Shown: positions 8,188 through 17,657 of the stretch, one piece after another
How the letters are laid out: every line of letters begins with the position of its first letter
Position numbering within the stretch: the stretch's first letter is position 1
DNA from: Thiohalophilus thiocyanatoxydans
Lineage (GTDB): Bacteria > Pseudomonadota > Gammaproteobacteria > UBA6429 > Thiohalophilaceae
Assembly: GCF_004366735.1 (NCBI RefSeq)
Contig: NZ_SOQX01000002.1
Span: 558,001 to 622,000, forward strand
Direction: 5' to 3'
DNA length: 64,000 nt
Made by a program: the position numbers and the translations under genes
The notes under the pieces: generated by a model
Told to the model about the DNA's origin: nothing
Database searches by the model: none
The model's input: the letters and a program-made list of their open reading frames with translations, nothing else

Positions 8188-8746
8188 TCGCCTTGATGCG
8201 GGTTATGTAAACGTCAGCGCTTGTATAGATGACTTTAACTTCGCGAAGCTCACCTTTCTCACCTGCAACCTCGATTTTTCTGACTTTTTCCTTGCTGTAA
8301 GTTGATTTCGGAAAAAGTTCAATAACCCAGGACTCAAAACTATTATCAGAATGGCGAAACTGATACAGAAACATTCTATCAAGACCCTTCCGGTTACCCT
8401 GCAATAGCATCCTCAGTGCATAGATACCCATTCCAAGCTCGGGATGATCAGATAGCTGGATGTGCTTTACCGTTTCACCCTGCTCAACTTTGACAGACTC
8501 CCCGGAAACCGTATAGGTCGCGGGCTCAGGTGAAATCACCTCTTTAATTAACAGATCCGGGCTCTTGAAATATAACTTGCCGTGGCTCACAACATCTTCA
8601 TCAAGATACTCGGCGCGCCAGATGTCGGTGAACTCTGCTGTCATCTCGGTCTGTGCAGATATTTCACCCAGTCGCCGGTCGAGAAAGTCGGCCTGGGCCA
8701 GGCAGGAAAAACTTGCTATGAGAATTAAAAACCACAGCCGACTCAC
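8180..8746 (-). CDS. LolA-like outer-membrane lipoprotein carrier (ApeM-like)
   Basis: 188 residues from a GTG start that overlaps the stop of the acyltransferase gene (GTGA); a signal peptide (LWFLILIASFSCLAQA) follows. The mature part resembles the LolA/LppM fold of aryl-polyene clusters: strand-rich, with FTDIWRAEYLDEDVVSHGKLYF and PDLLIKEV. In these clusters the protein probably ferries the hydrophobic polyene lipid across the periplasm after the MMPL exporter. It is not the housekeeping LolA, which normally sits beside ftsK/rarA. An upstream in-frame TTG would add four residues but lacks support. Confidence 0.8.
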   Translation of the reverse strand: MSRLWFLILIASFSCLAQADFLDRRLGEISAQTEMTAEFTDIWRAEYLDEDVVSHGKLYFKSPDLLIKEVISPEPATYTVSGESVKVEQGETVKHIQLSDHPELGMGIYALRMLLQGNRKGLDRMFLYQFRHSDNSFESWVIELFPKSTYSKEKVRKIEVAGEKGELREVKVIYTSADVYITRIKANE

Positions 8747-9636
8747 AGGGCACCCCAATAGTCATAAAAATTAAACCAGTTATAAGGATAACGTTTCAGA
8801 ACCGTTTCAATCTGAACAACATAATCATCTGTCAAATTCCGAATAAGTGCATCTCTTTCATTTCTTGGCGCCATTACCGCCTCACTTAATTTCGTGAGGG
8901 TTATATGATATCGATTACCGCCAACGTAAGTCGCAAAAACCACAATAATCGGCACACCCAGAATCAGTGCGATGGAAAATGGACCAGATGGAATATCAAC
9001 TTCTCCTCCAAACAGGCTGCATCGAGTCATTTTCTCGCCGGGCACTCCCCTGTCACCAAGCAGACCAACAACACTGCCATTCTCAATGACCTCTTGCGCC
9101 TGAAACAAGGCATTTTGGTCTGAGATATTGATGACAGAACCGGCAATATCACTATTTAACTCATCGAGAACACGAGTGATCATCGCGTTATGATCACGAT
9201 ACATTAGTATTTTCAGTTCAAGGTCTGCCTGCTTGAGCGCAAGGCAACGCATAGCTTCAAAACTACCGATATGCGCGCCCAGAAAGACTGCTCCACTTTT
9301 GTCTTCAAGCGCCGCGAGTGCTTCGGGGTCCAGGTCGTAGCTGATACTAAATTTATCGAATTTACCAGTAATAAAATAAACTCGGTCGAGAATCACCGAG
9401 GCAAACGTATAGATATGCTTGTAAATTGAAAATATATCACTTGACGTTTTTGGATTGCGACGAAGGTAGTCCGCTGAAGCAGCACGAGAAGTCGGCGAAA
9501 AACAGAGAAAGTAAAGACTGATTGGCCATAACCACAAACGAGCAATAGACCTTGGCATATTGAGCGCGAATTTACAGATAAATTTCAGTAAAAAAGGATT
9601 ACTACGCTCTTTTTGCGCATCCCAGGTTTCAACCAT
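8743..9636 (-). CDS. LpxL/HtrB-like lysophospholipid acyltransferase
   Basis: A 297-residue member of the lipid A acyltransferase-like family. Seen: a hydrophobic N-terminal anchor (about residues 25-50), the catalytic HX4E pattern in GAHIGSFE, the RDHNAMI segment, and a second conserved block LLGDRGVPG followed by FGGEVDIPSGPF. Homologues in aryl-polyene loci are assumed to transfer the polyene to a lipid or glycolipid anchor. I chose ATG 9636, which overlaps the end of the upstream dehydratase by 8 bp. An in-frame TTG seven codons earlier is less likely. Its downstream neighbour starts inside its stop codon. Confidence 0.83.
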   Translation of the reverse strand: MVETWDAQKERSNPFLLKFICKFALNMPRSIARLWLWPISLYFLCFSPTSRAASADYLRRNPKTSSDIFSIYKHIYTFASVILDRVYFITGKFDKFSISYDLDPEALAALEDKSGAVFLGAHIGSFEAMRCLALKQADLELKILMYRDHNAMITRVLDELNSDIAGSVINISDQNALFQAQEVIENGSVVGLLGDRGVPGEKMTRCSLFGGEVDIPSGPFSIALILGVPIIVVFATYVGGNRYHITLTKLSEAVMAPRNERDALIRNLTDDYVVQIETVLKRYPYNWFNFYDYWGAL

Positions 9637-9946
9637 TTTTACACCCGTTGGATACAAGCCTGATTTTTCCTGAAATCACTTTTGTACCATCCACATCGCA
9701 GATGAAGTCGTACAAAAAATCTTTTTTATGAATAAACTGAACAGCAACCTTTTGCTCAGGAAATATGGGAGAATGAAACTTGATTTGCGGAAAACCACAT
9801 ACATAAACATTATCGACTTCTTTAATTAGCTCTTCTGACATCAGATTCAGCGCCACAACTCCCGGGACAATCGGATTCCCTGGGAAATGCCCTTCCAGGC
9901 AGGCATGGTTCCGTGAGACATAAAAAGATGACCTAATCATAGACAT
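9629..9946 (-). CDS. 3-hydroxyacyl-ACP dehydratase, FabZ/ApeI-like
   Basis: A short hotdog protein of about 105 residues. NHACLEGHFPGNPIVPGV contains the FabZ-type catalytic His and the signature PGNPIVPG, followed by the long helix (ALNLMSEELIKEV) and strand IKFHSPIFPEQKV. It lacks the longer N-terminus of FabZ (about 145 aa). It is the second dehydratase of the operon, matching the ApeI/ApeP pair of aryl-polyene systems. The start is uncertain: ATGs at 9946 and 9940 and a TTG at 9952 are all in frame, with no clear ribosome-binding site. Confidence 0.83.
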   Translation of the reverse strand: MSMIRSSFYVSRNHACLEGHFPGNPIVPGVVALNLMSEELIKEVDNVYVCGFPQIKFHSPIFPEQKVAVQFIHKKDFLYDFICDVDGTKVISGKIRLVSNGCKNG

Positions 9947-9990
9947 GATCAAGATGAAGACAATGCATATGCAAATAACATCAACGAGGG

Positions 9991-10263
9991 TTACTTGCCG
10001 ATAGTGGCGTTAGATTCGACATATGATGTCAGCATACGTAGAGAAGAGAATATTTTTTGAATATCGGGATTGTCCGCGCGAAGGTTTATCCCATATTTCC
10101 GGGACAATGCAACCGACAACTCCAGTGCATCGATTGAGTCCAGCCCAAGCCCTTCATTGAATAAAGGTTCTTCGGGATCAATATCATCAACCTCGATATC
10201 TTCCAGGTTAAGTGATTCAATGATCAATCCTGCAATTTCATTTTCAAAATTCGTCATCCCCAC
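9991..10263 (-). CDS. Acyl carrier protein
   Basis: A 90-residue ACP. The phosphopantetheine site is Ser43 in GLGLDSIDALEL, and the acidic helices around it are typical. Start: a GTG at 10263 has AGAGG at proper distance; an ATG lies two codons later. It is the first gene of the polyene operon and lies directly behind a good promoter. It is the only ACP in the window, whereas characterised E. coli-type clusters have two (ApeE and ApeF), so a single carrier may serve both priming and elongation here. The second gene half at 41-48 kb has none. Confidence 0.92.
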   Translation of the reverse strand: MGMTNFENEIAGLIIESLNLEDIEVDDIDPEEPLFNEGLGLDSIDALELSVALSRKYGINLRADNPDIQKIFSSLRMLTSYVESNATIGK

Positions 10264-10282
10264 GACTAAGACCTCTTATAAG

Positions 10283-10311
10283 TTTATACTATTCTTTTGT
10301 AGCACCGACAA
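10283..10311 (-). promoter_or_regulatory. Sigma70-type promoter of the ACP operon
   Basis: On the minus strand TTGTCG (10311-10306) and TATAAA (10288-10283) are separated by exactly 17 bp and lie about 20 bp before the ACP start. The -10 region overlaps TAGTATA, half of the palindrome at 10640-10655 near the XRE gene; this may be a regulator site but the match is short. Confidence 0.6.
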
Positions 10312-10358
10312 GTAATAGCGCCGGTCGAATAATCAAGTCATTCTGAGTGTCAGGTGTT

Positions 10359-10559
10359 CTAATTTGTCACTTCAAACAAATCGCTAATCTGACAATCGAG
10401 ATATCGGCACAACTTGTTAACCACGTCAATCTCGATACGCTGCGCCGTTTCCTGATACAAGCGGGTGATTGTTCCCCGGCTAATCCCTGTATCCCGAGCT
10501 ACATCTGATATTTTCAGTTTTCTTTCACCCATTATTTTCGAAAGATGACATTTAACCAT
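10359..10559 (-). CDS. Small XRE-family HTH regulator
   Basis: A 66-residue protein made almost wholly of one Cro/C1-type helix-turn-helix: ISDVARDTGISRGTITRLYQ, then a second helix pair DVVNKLCRYLDCQISDLFEV. This size matches the YozG/small XRE group, which bind palindromes as dimers. It is transcribed towards the polyene operon, 48 bp upstream of its promoter, and on the same strand. A regulatory role there is likely by position but not shown. An antitoxin-like origin is possible, though no partner toxin ORF is visible. Confidence 0.83.
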   Translation of the reverse strand: MVKCHLSKIMGERKLKISDVARDTGISRGTITRLYQETAQRIEIDVVNKLCRYLDCQISDLFEVTN

Positions 10560-10888
10560 GATCGTTTTCTTTTAAAGAATATTAAACAAAACTAATATGC
10601 CTTGCTGGAGTGCACTTTCACCTTCAGCAATGCAATATTTAGTATAGAAATACTATATTAGACAGGATTTAACCCCGTCAAGAGTCTGTCTATGCTCTTT
10701 TACCTTACAATGAAATGAAACCATTTCTCATTGAGGGTTATGGCTAGAAGCAAATTATGGGGAACGACATTTGCAAGTACTTCCACATACAACTTATATT
10801 TAATGTCATTATCAGCTTGGTTAAGCTATAAGCTTGTAGCATAGCTTGATTGGACAGGACCAGTTCACACAAGGATCCCCATAGACTC
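10560..10888. promoter_or_regulatory. AT-rich intergenic region with three inverted repeats
   Basis: No gene was found in this 329-bp gap between the XRE gene and the divergent hydrolase gene. It holds a hairpin TTGCTG...CAGCAA (10603-10631), a compact palindrome TAGTAT-AGAA-ATACTA (10640-10655) that looks like a dimeric repressor site about 80 bp before the XRE start, and a spaced inverted repeat AAGCTAT...ATAGCTT (10823-10847) just before the hydrolase ribosome-binding site AAGGA. Confidence 0.55.
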
Positions 10889-11674
10889 ATGTTCCTGCAC
10901 TTCCACATCGCCAGATCGTTATTTTACTTACTTTGTTCTGTGCTTCTTACTTCCTGCTCATTTATTCCGCAAGCAAATAACCCAATGAAAATGACCTGGC
11001 ATCATTCCAAGGACAATGACAACCGGAAAATTATAATTCTACTACCGGGGCTCTGGGGAGACCGCGCTGACTTTGAAGACCATGGTTTTATCGATATCGC
11101 ACACAAAAATGGACTGACACATGACTTTCTTTCGGTCGATGCAAATGCTGCATATCTGATACGCGGCAATTTTCCCGAACGCTTCATGGCGGATGTTATT
11201 ACCCCCGTTCAGTCAAATGGCTACCAGTCAATCTGGTTACTGGGCATATCATTCGGGGGTTATTTTGCGCTCTCTTACTACCTGGACCATCCGGAAACAA
11301 TTGAAGGAGTGATACTCCTATCCCCGTACACCGGCGTTAACAAAGAACGGGATCCCATGTATCGCATACTTCAATTTATCGACAGAGATCACTCACCCGC
11401 CAAATCTCAACAAGTTCCCTATACTTACTGGGATCGTCTGGCCGACTTTGAACAACATAATACGCTGGATAATATTTATCTGGGTTATGGACGACAGGAT
11501 GATATTGCACCCAAGTACAACGGGTTCAAACAACTCCTGCCGCCAGAGAATATTCATACGGTTGCAGGCAATCATGACTGGCCAACGTGGTCAAGACTCT
11601 GGGATGATCTTTTGGAAATGGATATAGTGACGAAGTCACTACACTCCACTGCCCGCTCACCACCATCACCATAG
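10889..11674 (+). CDS. Exported alpha/beta hydrolase
   Basis: 261 residues from ATG 10889, which follows AAGGA; an upstream TTG extension is unlikely. An N-terminal hydrophobic signal (RSLFYLLCSVLLTSCSF) ends in LTSC, a possible lipobox with Cys at about 23. The body is an alpha/beta hydrolase: LLPGLWGD oxyanion strand, nucleophile Ser in GISFGG, and catalytic His in GNHDWPTW. It may be a periplasmic lipoprotein esterase or thioesterase. It sits divergently from the polyene operon regulator; homologues with esterase roles in pigment clusters exist, but substrate is unknown. The AT-richer composition extends through this gene. Confidence 0.78.
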   Translation: MFLHFHIARSLFYLLCSVLLTSCSFIPQANNPMKMTWHHSKDNDNRKIIILLPGLWGDRADFEDHGFIDIAHKNGLTHDFLSVDANAAYLIRGNFPERFMADVITPVQSNGYQSIWLLGISFGGYFALSYYLDHPETIEGVILLSPYTGVNKERDPMYRILQFIDRDHSPAKSQQVPYTYWDRLADFEQHNTLDNIYLGYGRQDDIAPKYNGFKQLLPPENIHTVAGNHDWPTWSRLWDDLLEMDIVTKSLHSTARSPPSP

Positions 11675-11690
11675 AGCGAAACTGAATCTT

Positions 11691-12662
11691 TTAGCGTATA
11701 CGGCCGCCTTCCAAACCCAGCGTCTTGCTCATAGTGCCGGCCATGGCCGCACCGAGTTGCCGGGTAAAGCGCTCAAAAAAGTCAGGCTGCGGGGTGTAGT
11801 CAACAATATTTTCGGCCTCGATAACCTCCCGGGCAACATAGCTACTGCTGCCGAGGCCATCGATCAATCCCAGCTCGAGACTCTCCTCGCCGGTCCAGAT
11901 TAATCCACTGAAAATCTCAGGATCATCACTCAATCTGTCACCGCGCCCCTGCTTGACGGTCTCGATAAATTGCTGATGTATGTTATTTAGCATACCCTTT
12001 ACATGCTGAACTTCTTCCTGCTTTTCAGGAGTGAACGGATCCAGAAAGCCCTTGCTCTCACCCGCCGTGTACAGGCGTCGTTCGACACCCAGCTTGTCGA
12101 TCGCCTCGGTAAAACCGAAGCTGTTCATAATGACTCCGATGGAACCGACGAGACTTGCCTTGTCGGCGTAGATCTCATCCGCCCCGGCGGCAATGTAATA
12201 TCCCCCGGAAGCACCAATATCGGTGATCACGGCATAAACCTTGGTATTGGGATACTGTTCACGCAGTCGGGCTATTTCGTCATAGACATAACCGGACTGA
12301 ACCGGACTGCCTCCCGGGCTGTTGATACGCAGGATGATTCCTGAAACTTTCTCGTTTTGAAAGGCGTTGCGCAGTCCGGTGACGATGTTATCGGCACTGG
12401 CGGACTGATCATCGGCAATTACGCCGTTGACCTCGATCAGGGCCGTGTGCTTTTTACTTATGATACTGCCGCGAGCCGATTCCGTCGGGACAAATGTAGT
12501 GAAGTAGACAAGAAACAAATAGGAGAAGAACAGCAGCACGAAAAAGATTTTCCAGCGGCGGCTCTTTTTTTGTTCATTCAGCGCGGCGAATGCCAGACGG
12601 TTGATGACATCCTGTTGCCATTGCTGTGTGGCTGAGTCTTGACTGCTTTGTTCGTCGCTCAT
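11691..12662 (-). CDS. sppA: Signal peptide peptidase SppA, S49 family
   Basis: 323 residues. A single transmembrane helix (WKIFFVLLFFSYLFLVYFTT, near residues 37-57) anchors a periplasmic S49 protease domain. The nucleophile Ser is in DIGASGGYYIAAGAD and the general-base Lys in GESKGFLDPF. It is a short, single-domain form (the E. coli enzyme is about 618 aa with two domains). It cleaves leftover signal peptides in the membrane. I chose ATG 12662 because GAAGGGAT lies just upstream; an ATG eight codons earlier lacks this. It is downstream of the gph-like gene on the same strand, 63 bp away, and probably in one unit with rluC. Confidence 0.9.
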   Translation of the reverse strand: MSDEQSSQDSATQQWQQDVINRLAFAALNEQKKSRRWKIFFVLLFFSYLFLVYFTTFVPTESARGSIISKKHTALIEVNGVIADDQSASADNIVTGLRNAFQNEKVSGIILRINSPGGSPVQSGYVYDEIARLREQYPNTKVYAVITDIGASGGYYIAAGADEIYADKASLVGSIGVIMNSFGFTEAIDKLGVERRLYTAGESKGFLDPFTPEKQEEVQHVKGMLNNIHQQFIETVKQGRGDRLSDDPEIFSGLIWTGEESLELGLIDGLGSSSYVAREVIEAENIVDYTPQPDFFERFTRQLGAAMAGTMSKTLGLEGGRIR

Positions 12663-12725
12663 GTTATCCCTTCCATTCTCGTGCATGTTATCGCGCCGCT
12701 GGCGCTATTGTTAAGGAGTCTGTTG

Positions 12726-13394
12726 TCACGCGGCCAGGTTGCTGCGTTCCTTTAACCAGTTGTGAACATCGCCGATGCTATCCAGGCAGTCCAGCGGCTT
12801 GCAATCGAGCAGGCGCTGACGCTCATGGACACCATAACTCACTGCCAGGGATTTTACACCGGCATTGCTGGCCATCTGCAAATCGTATTCGGTATCGCCG
12901 ATCATCAGTGCCGCGTCCGTCTCGACGCCGAGATAATCCATGATCTCGTGCAGCATCTGCGGATGGGGTTTGGAATGACACTCATCGGCACAGCGGGTGG
13001 TGTGAAAATACTCATCCAGCCCGGTCTGTTGCAGCACCTTGTTCAGTCCCTGCCGACCCTTGCCGGTGGCCACGGCCAGAAAGTGACCGGCGCAATGCAG
13101 CTCCTCGATCATCTCCCGCGCGCCGGCAAACAGTTGGGACGGTTCGCGTTCGCTTTCCAGAAAGTGGTGTCGATAGCGGGCGGTCAGCTGAATCAACTCT
13201 TCGGGGCGGCCCTGCGGATAGAGGGCGCGCAGCGCTTCCTGCAATCCGAGGCCGATGATGTTTTTCAGTTGATCATCGCTGCGCGGCGCCAGATCCAGAT
13301 CACGGATCGCGGCGCGCATGCAGGTGAGAATCTCCCCTTCTGAATCCATCAGGGTCCCGTCCCAGTCGAAAACAATCAGTTGCGTGTTATTCAT
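12726..13394 (-). CDS. gph: HAD-family phosphatase, phosphoglycolate phosphatase-like
   Basis: 222 residues with HAD motif [13 protein letters not shown] (Asp9/Asp11), motif II in AVATGKGRQ, the Lys in [10 protein letters not shown], and motif IV in [12 protein letters not shown]. The small alpha-helical cap between motifs I and II places it in subfamily IA with Gph and the YfbT-like phosphatases. In many gammaproteobacteria this gene lies directly after rluC, as here, with an 8-bp overlap. The exact substrate cannot be read from the sequence; 2-phosphoglycolate is the conventional assignment. Confidence 0.85.
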   Translation of the reverse strand: MNNTQLIVFDWDGTLMDSEGEILTCMRAAIRDLDLAPRSDDQLKNIIGLGLQEALRALYPQGRPEELIQLTARYRHHFLESEREPSQLFAGAREMIEELHCAGHFLAVATGKGRQGLNKVLQQTGLDEYFHTTRCADECHSKPHPQMLHEIMDYLGVETDAALMIGDTEYDLQMASNAGVKSLAVSYGVHERQRLLDCKPLDCLDSIGDVHNWLKERSNLAA

Positions 13395-14355
13395 GAAACT
13401 CCAGGTTCAGTTTTGCGAGTAATGTTTGCAGATGCGTGTCCAGCGGCGCTGTCACGTCAATATGGGGACCGTCATCATCAAATGCAAATACCAGCCGGTG
13501 GGCATGTAAAAACAGCCGCTTGAGTCCCACCTCGCGCAGCTGTTTGTTGAATTTCGGATCGCCGTATTTCTCGTCGCCGGCGATGGGGTGCCCCTGATGG
13601 GCGGCATGCACCCGGATCTGGTGGGTACGCCCGGTCTCCAGCTTGACCTCGACCAGGCTCGCCGTGGCATTGACCGCCAGGGGCCGAAACAGGCTGGCCG
13701 CGGCCTTGCCGGTTTCATCCACCCGGACGATCCGTTCACCGGACGCCAGCACATTCTTTTTCAGCGGCGCCTCGACACGCCATGCCCCGCCCTGCCAGGG
13801 ACCCATAACCAGGGCGATATAATACTTGTTCATCCGGTTTTCGCGCAGCAGCTCGTGCAGGGTCCGCAGGGCGCTGCGCTTTTTGGCGATGACCAGACAG
13901 CCGGAGGTGTCGCGATCCAGCCGGTGCACCAGCTCCAGGAACGGGGCGTCGGGCCGCAGGGCACGCAGGGCCTCGATCACCCCGTAGCTGACCCCGCTGC
14001 CGCCATGCACGGCCAGACCGCTGGGCTTGTTGAGAATCAGAATCCGCTTGTCTTCGTACAAAATCGCCGATTCGACCTGGCGCAGCACCCGCTCGGCCGG
14101 CGTGGTGACGGTTTTCTCGCCCAGGCGCACCGGCGGGATGCGCACCTCGTCCCCCGCCTTGAGCCGGTAAGGGGCCTTGATCCGCCCCTTGTTGACCCGG
14201 ACCTCGCCCTTGCGCAGGATGCGGTAGATCAGGCTGCGGGGCGCCCCCTTGAGCCGGGTGAGCAGATAGTTGTCGATGCGCTGGCCGGCCTGTTCGGGCC
14301 CGATTGTGACCAGTTTGACCTCGGTAGGGCCCGGATTACTGCTATTTGTCGCCAT
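13387..14355 (-). CDS. rluC: 23S rRNA pseudouridine synthase RluC
   Basis: 322 residues from ATG 14355 (an upstream ATG adds 18 residues of poor quality). An N-terminal S4 RNA-binding domain ([20 protein letters not shown]) is followed by the RluA-type catalytic domain with Asp in [17 protein letters not shown]. coli RluC is 319 aa and makes pseudouridines 955, 2504 and 2580. Divergent from rne with 430 bp between, the classical rne-rluC arrangement, which supports RluC over RluD. Confidence 0.95.
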   Translation of the reverse strand: MATNSSNPGPTEVKLVTIGPEQAGQRIDNYLLTRLKGAPRSLIYRILRKGEVRVNKGRIKAPYRLKAGDEVRIPPVRLGEKTVTTPAERVLRQVESAILYEDKRILILNKPSGLAVHGGSGVSYGVIEALRALRPDAPFLELVHRLDRDTSGCLVIAKKRSALRTLHELLRENRMNKYYIALVMGPWQGGAWRVEAPLKKNVLASGERIVRVDETGKAAASLFRPLAVNATASLVEVKLETGRTHQIRVHAAHQGHPIAGDEKYGDPKFNKQLREVGLKRLFLHAHRLVFAFDDDGPHIDVTAPLDTHLQTLLAKLNLEFHE

Positions 14356-14409
14356 GATGGGGCCTATTCTAGCATTTTTCCTCCAGCGATTGATGCACTG
14401 GCGCAACAC

Positions 14410-14785
14410 TGATATATTCGCCTAACTTCCGATTATTGTGGGAGTTTGCCGCTACTATATCTCCGACTGACTATATAGGGCGGCGCAGACGGTCAAAAAC
14501 CGGTTTTCCATCATCTGCTTCGCGCAGGTGATAACTGCAAGACAAATGTGGCTATTCGCAACCTGTTAACACGACGAATAGCCGAGGATGAACATACGCG
14601 CTCCCCGGGGCCGCGACACGTTTCGCGATCGGGTGGGCAGACCAGCACGTGACCCGAGTGGATCTTGATGAGTCACGCCGGCTGTCGGCGATGCCGGGTT
14701 CGTGCGAAGGTCTGTTGTGGCATTGCCCACGGTCCGAAGTATAAGCGACCGGGGTCAGAGCGCACGCACGCATAAAGGTTATACA
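14410..14785 (+). promoter_or_regulatory. rne-rluC intergenic region with a structured rne 5' UTR
   Basis: This region before rne has no credible ORF but two clear hairpins: 14511-14531 (TCATCTGC / GCAGGTGA with a TTCGC loop) and 14550-14583 (GGCTATTCG / CGAATAGCC). In E. coli the long rne leader carries hairpins through which RNase E destabilises its own mRNA. The position and shape here suggest a conserved autoregulatory leader. AAAGG at 14775 is the ribosome-binding site. Confidence 0.65.
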
Positions 14786-17563
14786 ATGAAAAGAATGTTG
14801 TTTAACGCAACTCAGCCGGAAGAGTTGCGTGTTGCACTGGTCGACGGCCAGCGCCTCTACGATCTGGATATCGAAACCAGCGCCCGCGAATCCAAAAAGT
14901 CGAACATCTATAAAGGGAAAATCACCCGTATCGAGCCCAGTCTCGAGGCGGCCTTTGTCGATTACGGCGCCGAACGCCACGGCTTTTTGCCCCTCAAGGA
15001 GATCTCCCGCGAATATTTCCGCGAAGGGGTCGATCCCGGCGGCAAGCTCAATATCAAAGATGCCATGAAGGAAGGCCAGGAACTGGTCATCCAGGTGGCC
15101 AAGGAGGAGCGCGGCAACAAGGGCGCGGCCCTGACCACCTTTATCAGCCTGGCCGGACGGTATCTGGTATTGATGCCCAATAACCCGCGTGCCGGCGGGG
15201 TTTCTCGTCGCATTGAGGGCGACGATCGCAATGAAGCCCGCGACGCCCTCGCCCAGCTGGAAATTCCCCAGGACATGGGCATCATCATCCGCACCGCCGG
15301 CGTCGGCAAGAATGTCGAAGAGCTGCAGTGGGACCTGGATTACCTGCTCAATCTGTGGAAGGCGATCGAGGAAGCCGCCGGACAGAAATCCGCGCCGTTT
15401 CTGGTCTACCAGGAAAGTAACCTGATCACCCGCTCGATTCGCGACTATTTCCGCAACGACATCAACGAAATCATCATCGACGAGCCCAAGGTCTATGAAC
15501 AGGCCCGTGAGTTCATGGCCCAGGTGATGCCGCACAACCTGAACAAGATCAAACTCTATCAGGATCCGGTGCCGCTGTTCACCCGTTACCAGATCGAATC
15601 GCAGATCGAATCGGCGTTCCAGCGCGAGGTGCGTCTGCCCTCCGGGGGCGCGGTGGTCATCGACCATACCGAAGCGCTGATCTCCATCGATATCAACTCC
15701 TCGCGCGCCACCAAGGGCGCCGATATCGAAGAGACCGCGCTCAACACCAACCTCGAAGCGGCCGAGGAGATCGCCCGCCAGCTGCGTCTGCGCGATATGG
15801 GCGGCCTGGTGGTCATCGACTTTATCGACATGAGTCCCGCGAAGAACCAGCGCGAAGTGGAAAACCGGCTGCGCGAAGCCCTCAAGGCGGATCGAGCCCG
15901 GGTCCAGGTCGGGCGTATCTCACGCTTTGGTCTGCTGGAGATGTCCCGCCAGCGTTTGCGTCCCTCGCTGGGCGAATCCAGCCAGATCATCTGCCCGCGC
16001 TGCAGCGGACACGGCACCATTCGCGGCATCGAGTCGCTGGGGCTGTCGATCCTGCGCCTGGTGGAAGAAGAATCCATGAAGGAAAAGACCGCGCGCGTCG
16101 TGGCCCAGCTGCCGGTGGATGCCTCCACCTTCCTGCTGAACGAAAAACGCGATGTGCTGCAGGAGATCGAAAATCGCCACGGGATCAAAATCCTGTTGAT
16201 TCCGAACATCGATCTGGAGACACCGCATTTCGAAGTGACCCGCGTCCGCGACGATGATCCGTCACTGGAAGAGAACAAACAGAGTTTTCAGCTGGTCGAG
16301 CGCCATGATGAGGAAGGCATTGAAGCGGTCTCCACCTCGGTCAGTTCAACCGCCATTCCGCCCGAAGAGCCGGCGGTCAAATCGGTCAAGCCGGCCACCC
16401 CCCGGCCGGTAGCCTCGCCCGCCGCCGCACCGAGCGGGCCCGGTCTGTTTGTCCGGTTGTGGCGCCTCCTGTTCGGCAGTGATGAACCCAGGCCTCAAAA
16501 ACCGCGCCAGGAATCCGGCACGACACCCCGTCCCCGCCGCAAAACCAGTGCCGGCGAAGGTCAACGGCGCAAAACCGGCGGTCAACAACAGAGTCGGCGC
16601 ACTCAGCAAAGCGGGTCACAAGGCCAGCAAGGCTCGAACAAGCCGGCCGCGGCCAGGCAGACTGACAGCAGCAAGAACAAGCCCGCCAGCGAGCCGGCAG
16701 CGGAGAGTAAGGAAAACAAAGAGAGCAAGGAGAGCAAACAGAAGTCGCCGGAAAGCAGTGGCACGGCGGGACAACAAGGTGAACAGCAGCAGCAACGCAG
16801 TTCCGGCAGTCGCCGGGGCCGACGGGGTGGCCGACGTCGCCGGCGTCCTTCTTCTGCATCGTCCGCCGACAGTGGCGATCAGTCCTCGCAAGGCGAGAAT
16901 AAAGGCGAGAACAAAAACGAGAATAACGGCAATCGCAACGACAACCGCGGTGCGCCGGCCAAAGCCGACAAAGAGAAGGCTGACAAGGCCGCCTCCGCAG
17001 CGCAGCAGTCCGGCGAGAATGACAACCGGGGCAATGAATCGCAGGCGCAGGACAGGCCCGCGGATAACTCGCCAGGACGCAAGGAGAACGAGACAGCCAG
17101 CGGTTCCCCTCAGTCGGCTGCTCCCCAGCAGAAAGCGGAGGACAACAAAGGTTCTTCTGCCCGGCAACCCGAGGCATCGACAAGCCCGGCACAACCCGAG
17201 GTCAGCGGCGCCAGTGACAAAACCGGCGACAACACCTCCAGGGTGAAGCCGGCGGAACAACAAAGTGAAGCAAAAGAGCGCGCCACCAGCAAGCCGGCCG
17301 AAGCGCCTGCCTCACCCACGTCCAATGCCGACAAGCCGCAGCCCGAGCAAAAAGCCACGAGCGACCGTTCCGCCGATCCCAAACAGGCTGAAGAGCGTTC
17401 CCGGTCAGGCTCACTGGTTCAGGTAGAAACCGCCAATAAGCCCGGACAGGAATCGGATCGGGACCAGGCCCCCGGCCAGAACAAAAAAGCCGATTCCGGG
17501 CAAACTCAACAAGGCGACGATACCCCGCATACCGGTTCGGATAAACCGGACAGTCAGGTTTAG
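14786..17563 (+). CDS. rne: Ribonuclease E
   Basis: 925 residues. The N-terminal catalytic half has the S1 domain ([20 protein letters not shown]), the DNase I-like subdomain with metal-binding Asp in DINSSRAT and VVIDFIDM, and the zinc link CPRCSGHG that builds the tetramer. The C-terminal half, from about residue 520, is low-complexity and rich in Arg, Gln, Ser, Pro, Glu and Lys, with an arginine-rich RNA-binding block ([14 protein letters not shown]), as expected for the degradosome scaffold. Start is ATG 14786 after AAAGG; an in-frame ATG-like extension to 14702 falls in the leader. It starts mRNA decay and processes rRNA and tRNA. Confidence 0.97.
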   Translation: MKRMLFNATQPEELRVALVDGQRLYDLDIETSARESKKSNIYKGKITRIEPSLEAAFVDYGAERHGFLPLKEISREYFREGVDPGGKLNIKDAMKEGQELVIQVAKEERGNKGAALTTFISLAGRYLVLMPNNPRAGGVSRRIEGDDRNEARDALAQLEIPQDMGIIIRTAGVGKNVEELQWDLDYLLNLWKAIEEAAGQKSAPFLVYQESNLITRSIRDYFRNDINEIIIDEPKVYEQAREFMAQVMPHNLNKIKLYQDPVPLFTRYQIESQIESAFQREVRLPSGGAVVIDHTEALISIDINSSRATKGADIEETALNTNLEAAEEIARQLRLRDMGGLVVIDFIDMSPAKNQREVENRLREALKADRARVQVGRISRFGLLEMSRQRLRPSLGESSQIICPRCSGHGTIRGIESLGLSILRLVEEESMKEKTARVVAQLPVDASTFLLNEKRDVLQEIENRHGIKILLIPNIDLETPHFEVTRVRDDDPSLEENKQSFQLVERHDEEGIEAVSTSVSSTAIPPEEPAVKSVKPATPRPVASPAAAPSGPGLFVRLWRLLFGSDEPRPQKPRQESGTTPRPRRKTSAGEGQRRKTGGQQQSRRTQQSGSQGQQGSNKPAAARQTDSSKNKPASEPAAESKENKESKESKQKSPESSGTAGQQGEQQQQRSSGSRRGRRGGRRRRRPSSASSADSGDQSSQGENKGENKNENNGNRNDNRGAPAKADKEKADKAASAAQQSGENDNRGNESQAQDRPADNSPGRKENETASGSPQSAAPQQKAEDNKGSSARQPEASTSPAQPEVSGASDKTGDNTSRVKPAEQQSEAKERATSKPAEAPASPTSNADKPQPEQKATSDRSADPKQAEERSRSGSLVQVETANKPGQESDRDQAPGQNKKADSGQTQQGDDTPHTGSDKPDSQV

Positions 17564-17581
17564 CAATCTGACCGCCCCGGC

Positions 17582-17611
17582 AAAAAGGAGACCCATGGGT
17601 CTCCTTTTTTA
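17582..17611 (+). terminator. Rho-independent terminator of rne
   Basis: An 11-bp stem AAAGGAGACCC/GGGTCTCCTTT followed by a T-run begins about 20 bp after the rne stop codon. Confidence 0.92.
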
Positions 17612-17657
17612 TTGGGATCAACACAGTACACAACAAGCGTATTGATACGTATTGTCC

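Noticed and set aside
14552..15667. Long open frame on the minus strand opposite the start of rne
   Set aside because: It runs antisense to RNase E, follows its codon structure and has no homologous motif or start context.
16386..17263. Several long open frames opposite the C-terminal half of rne
   Set aside because: They result from the GC-rich low-complexity coding strand; products are Arg/Pro/Cys-rich with no domain.
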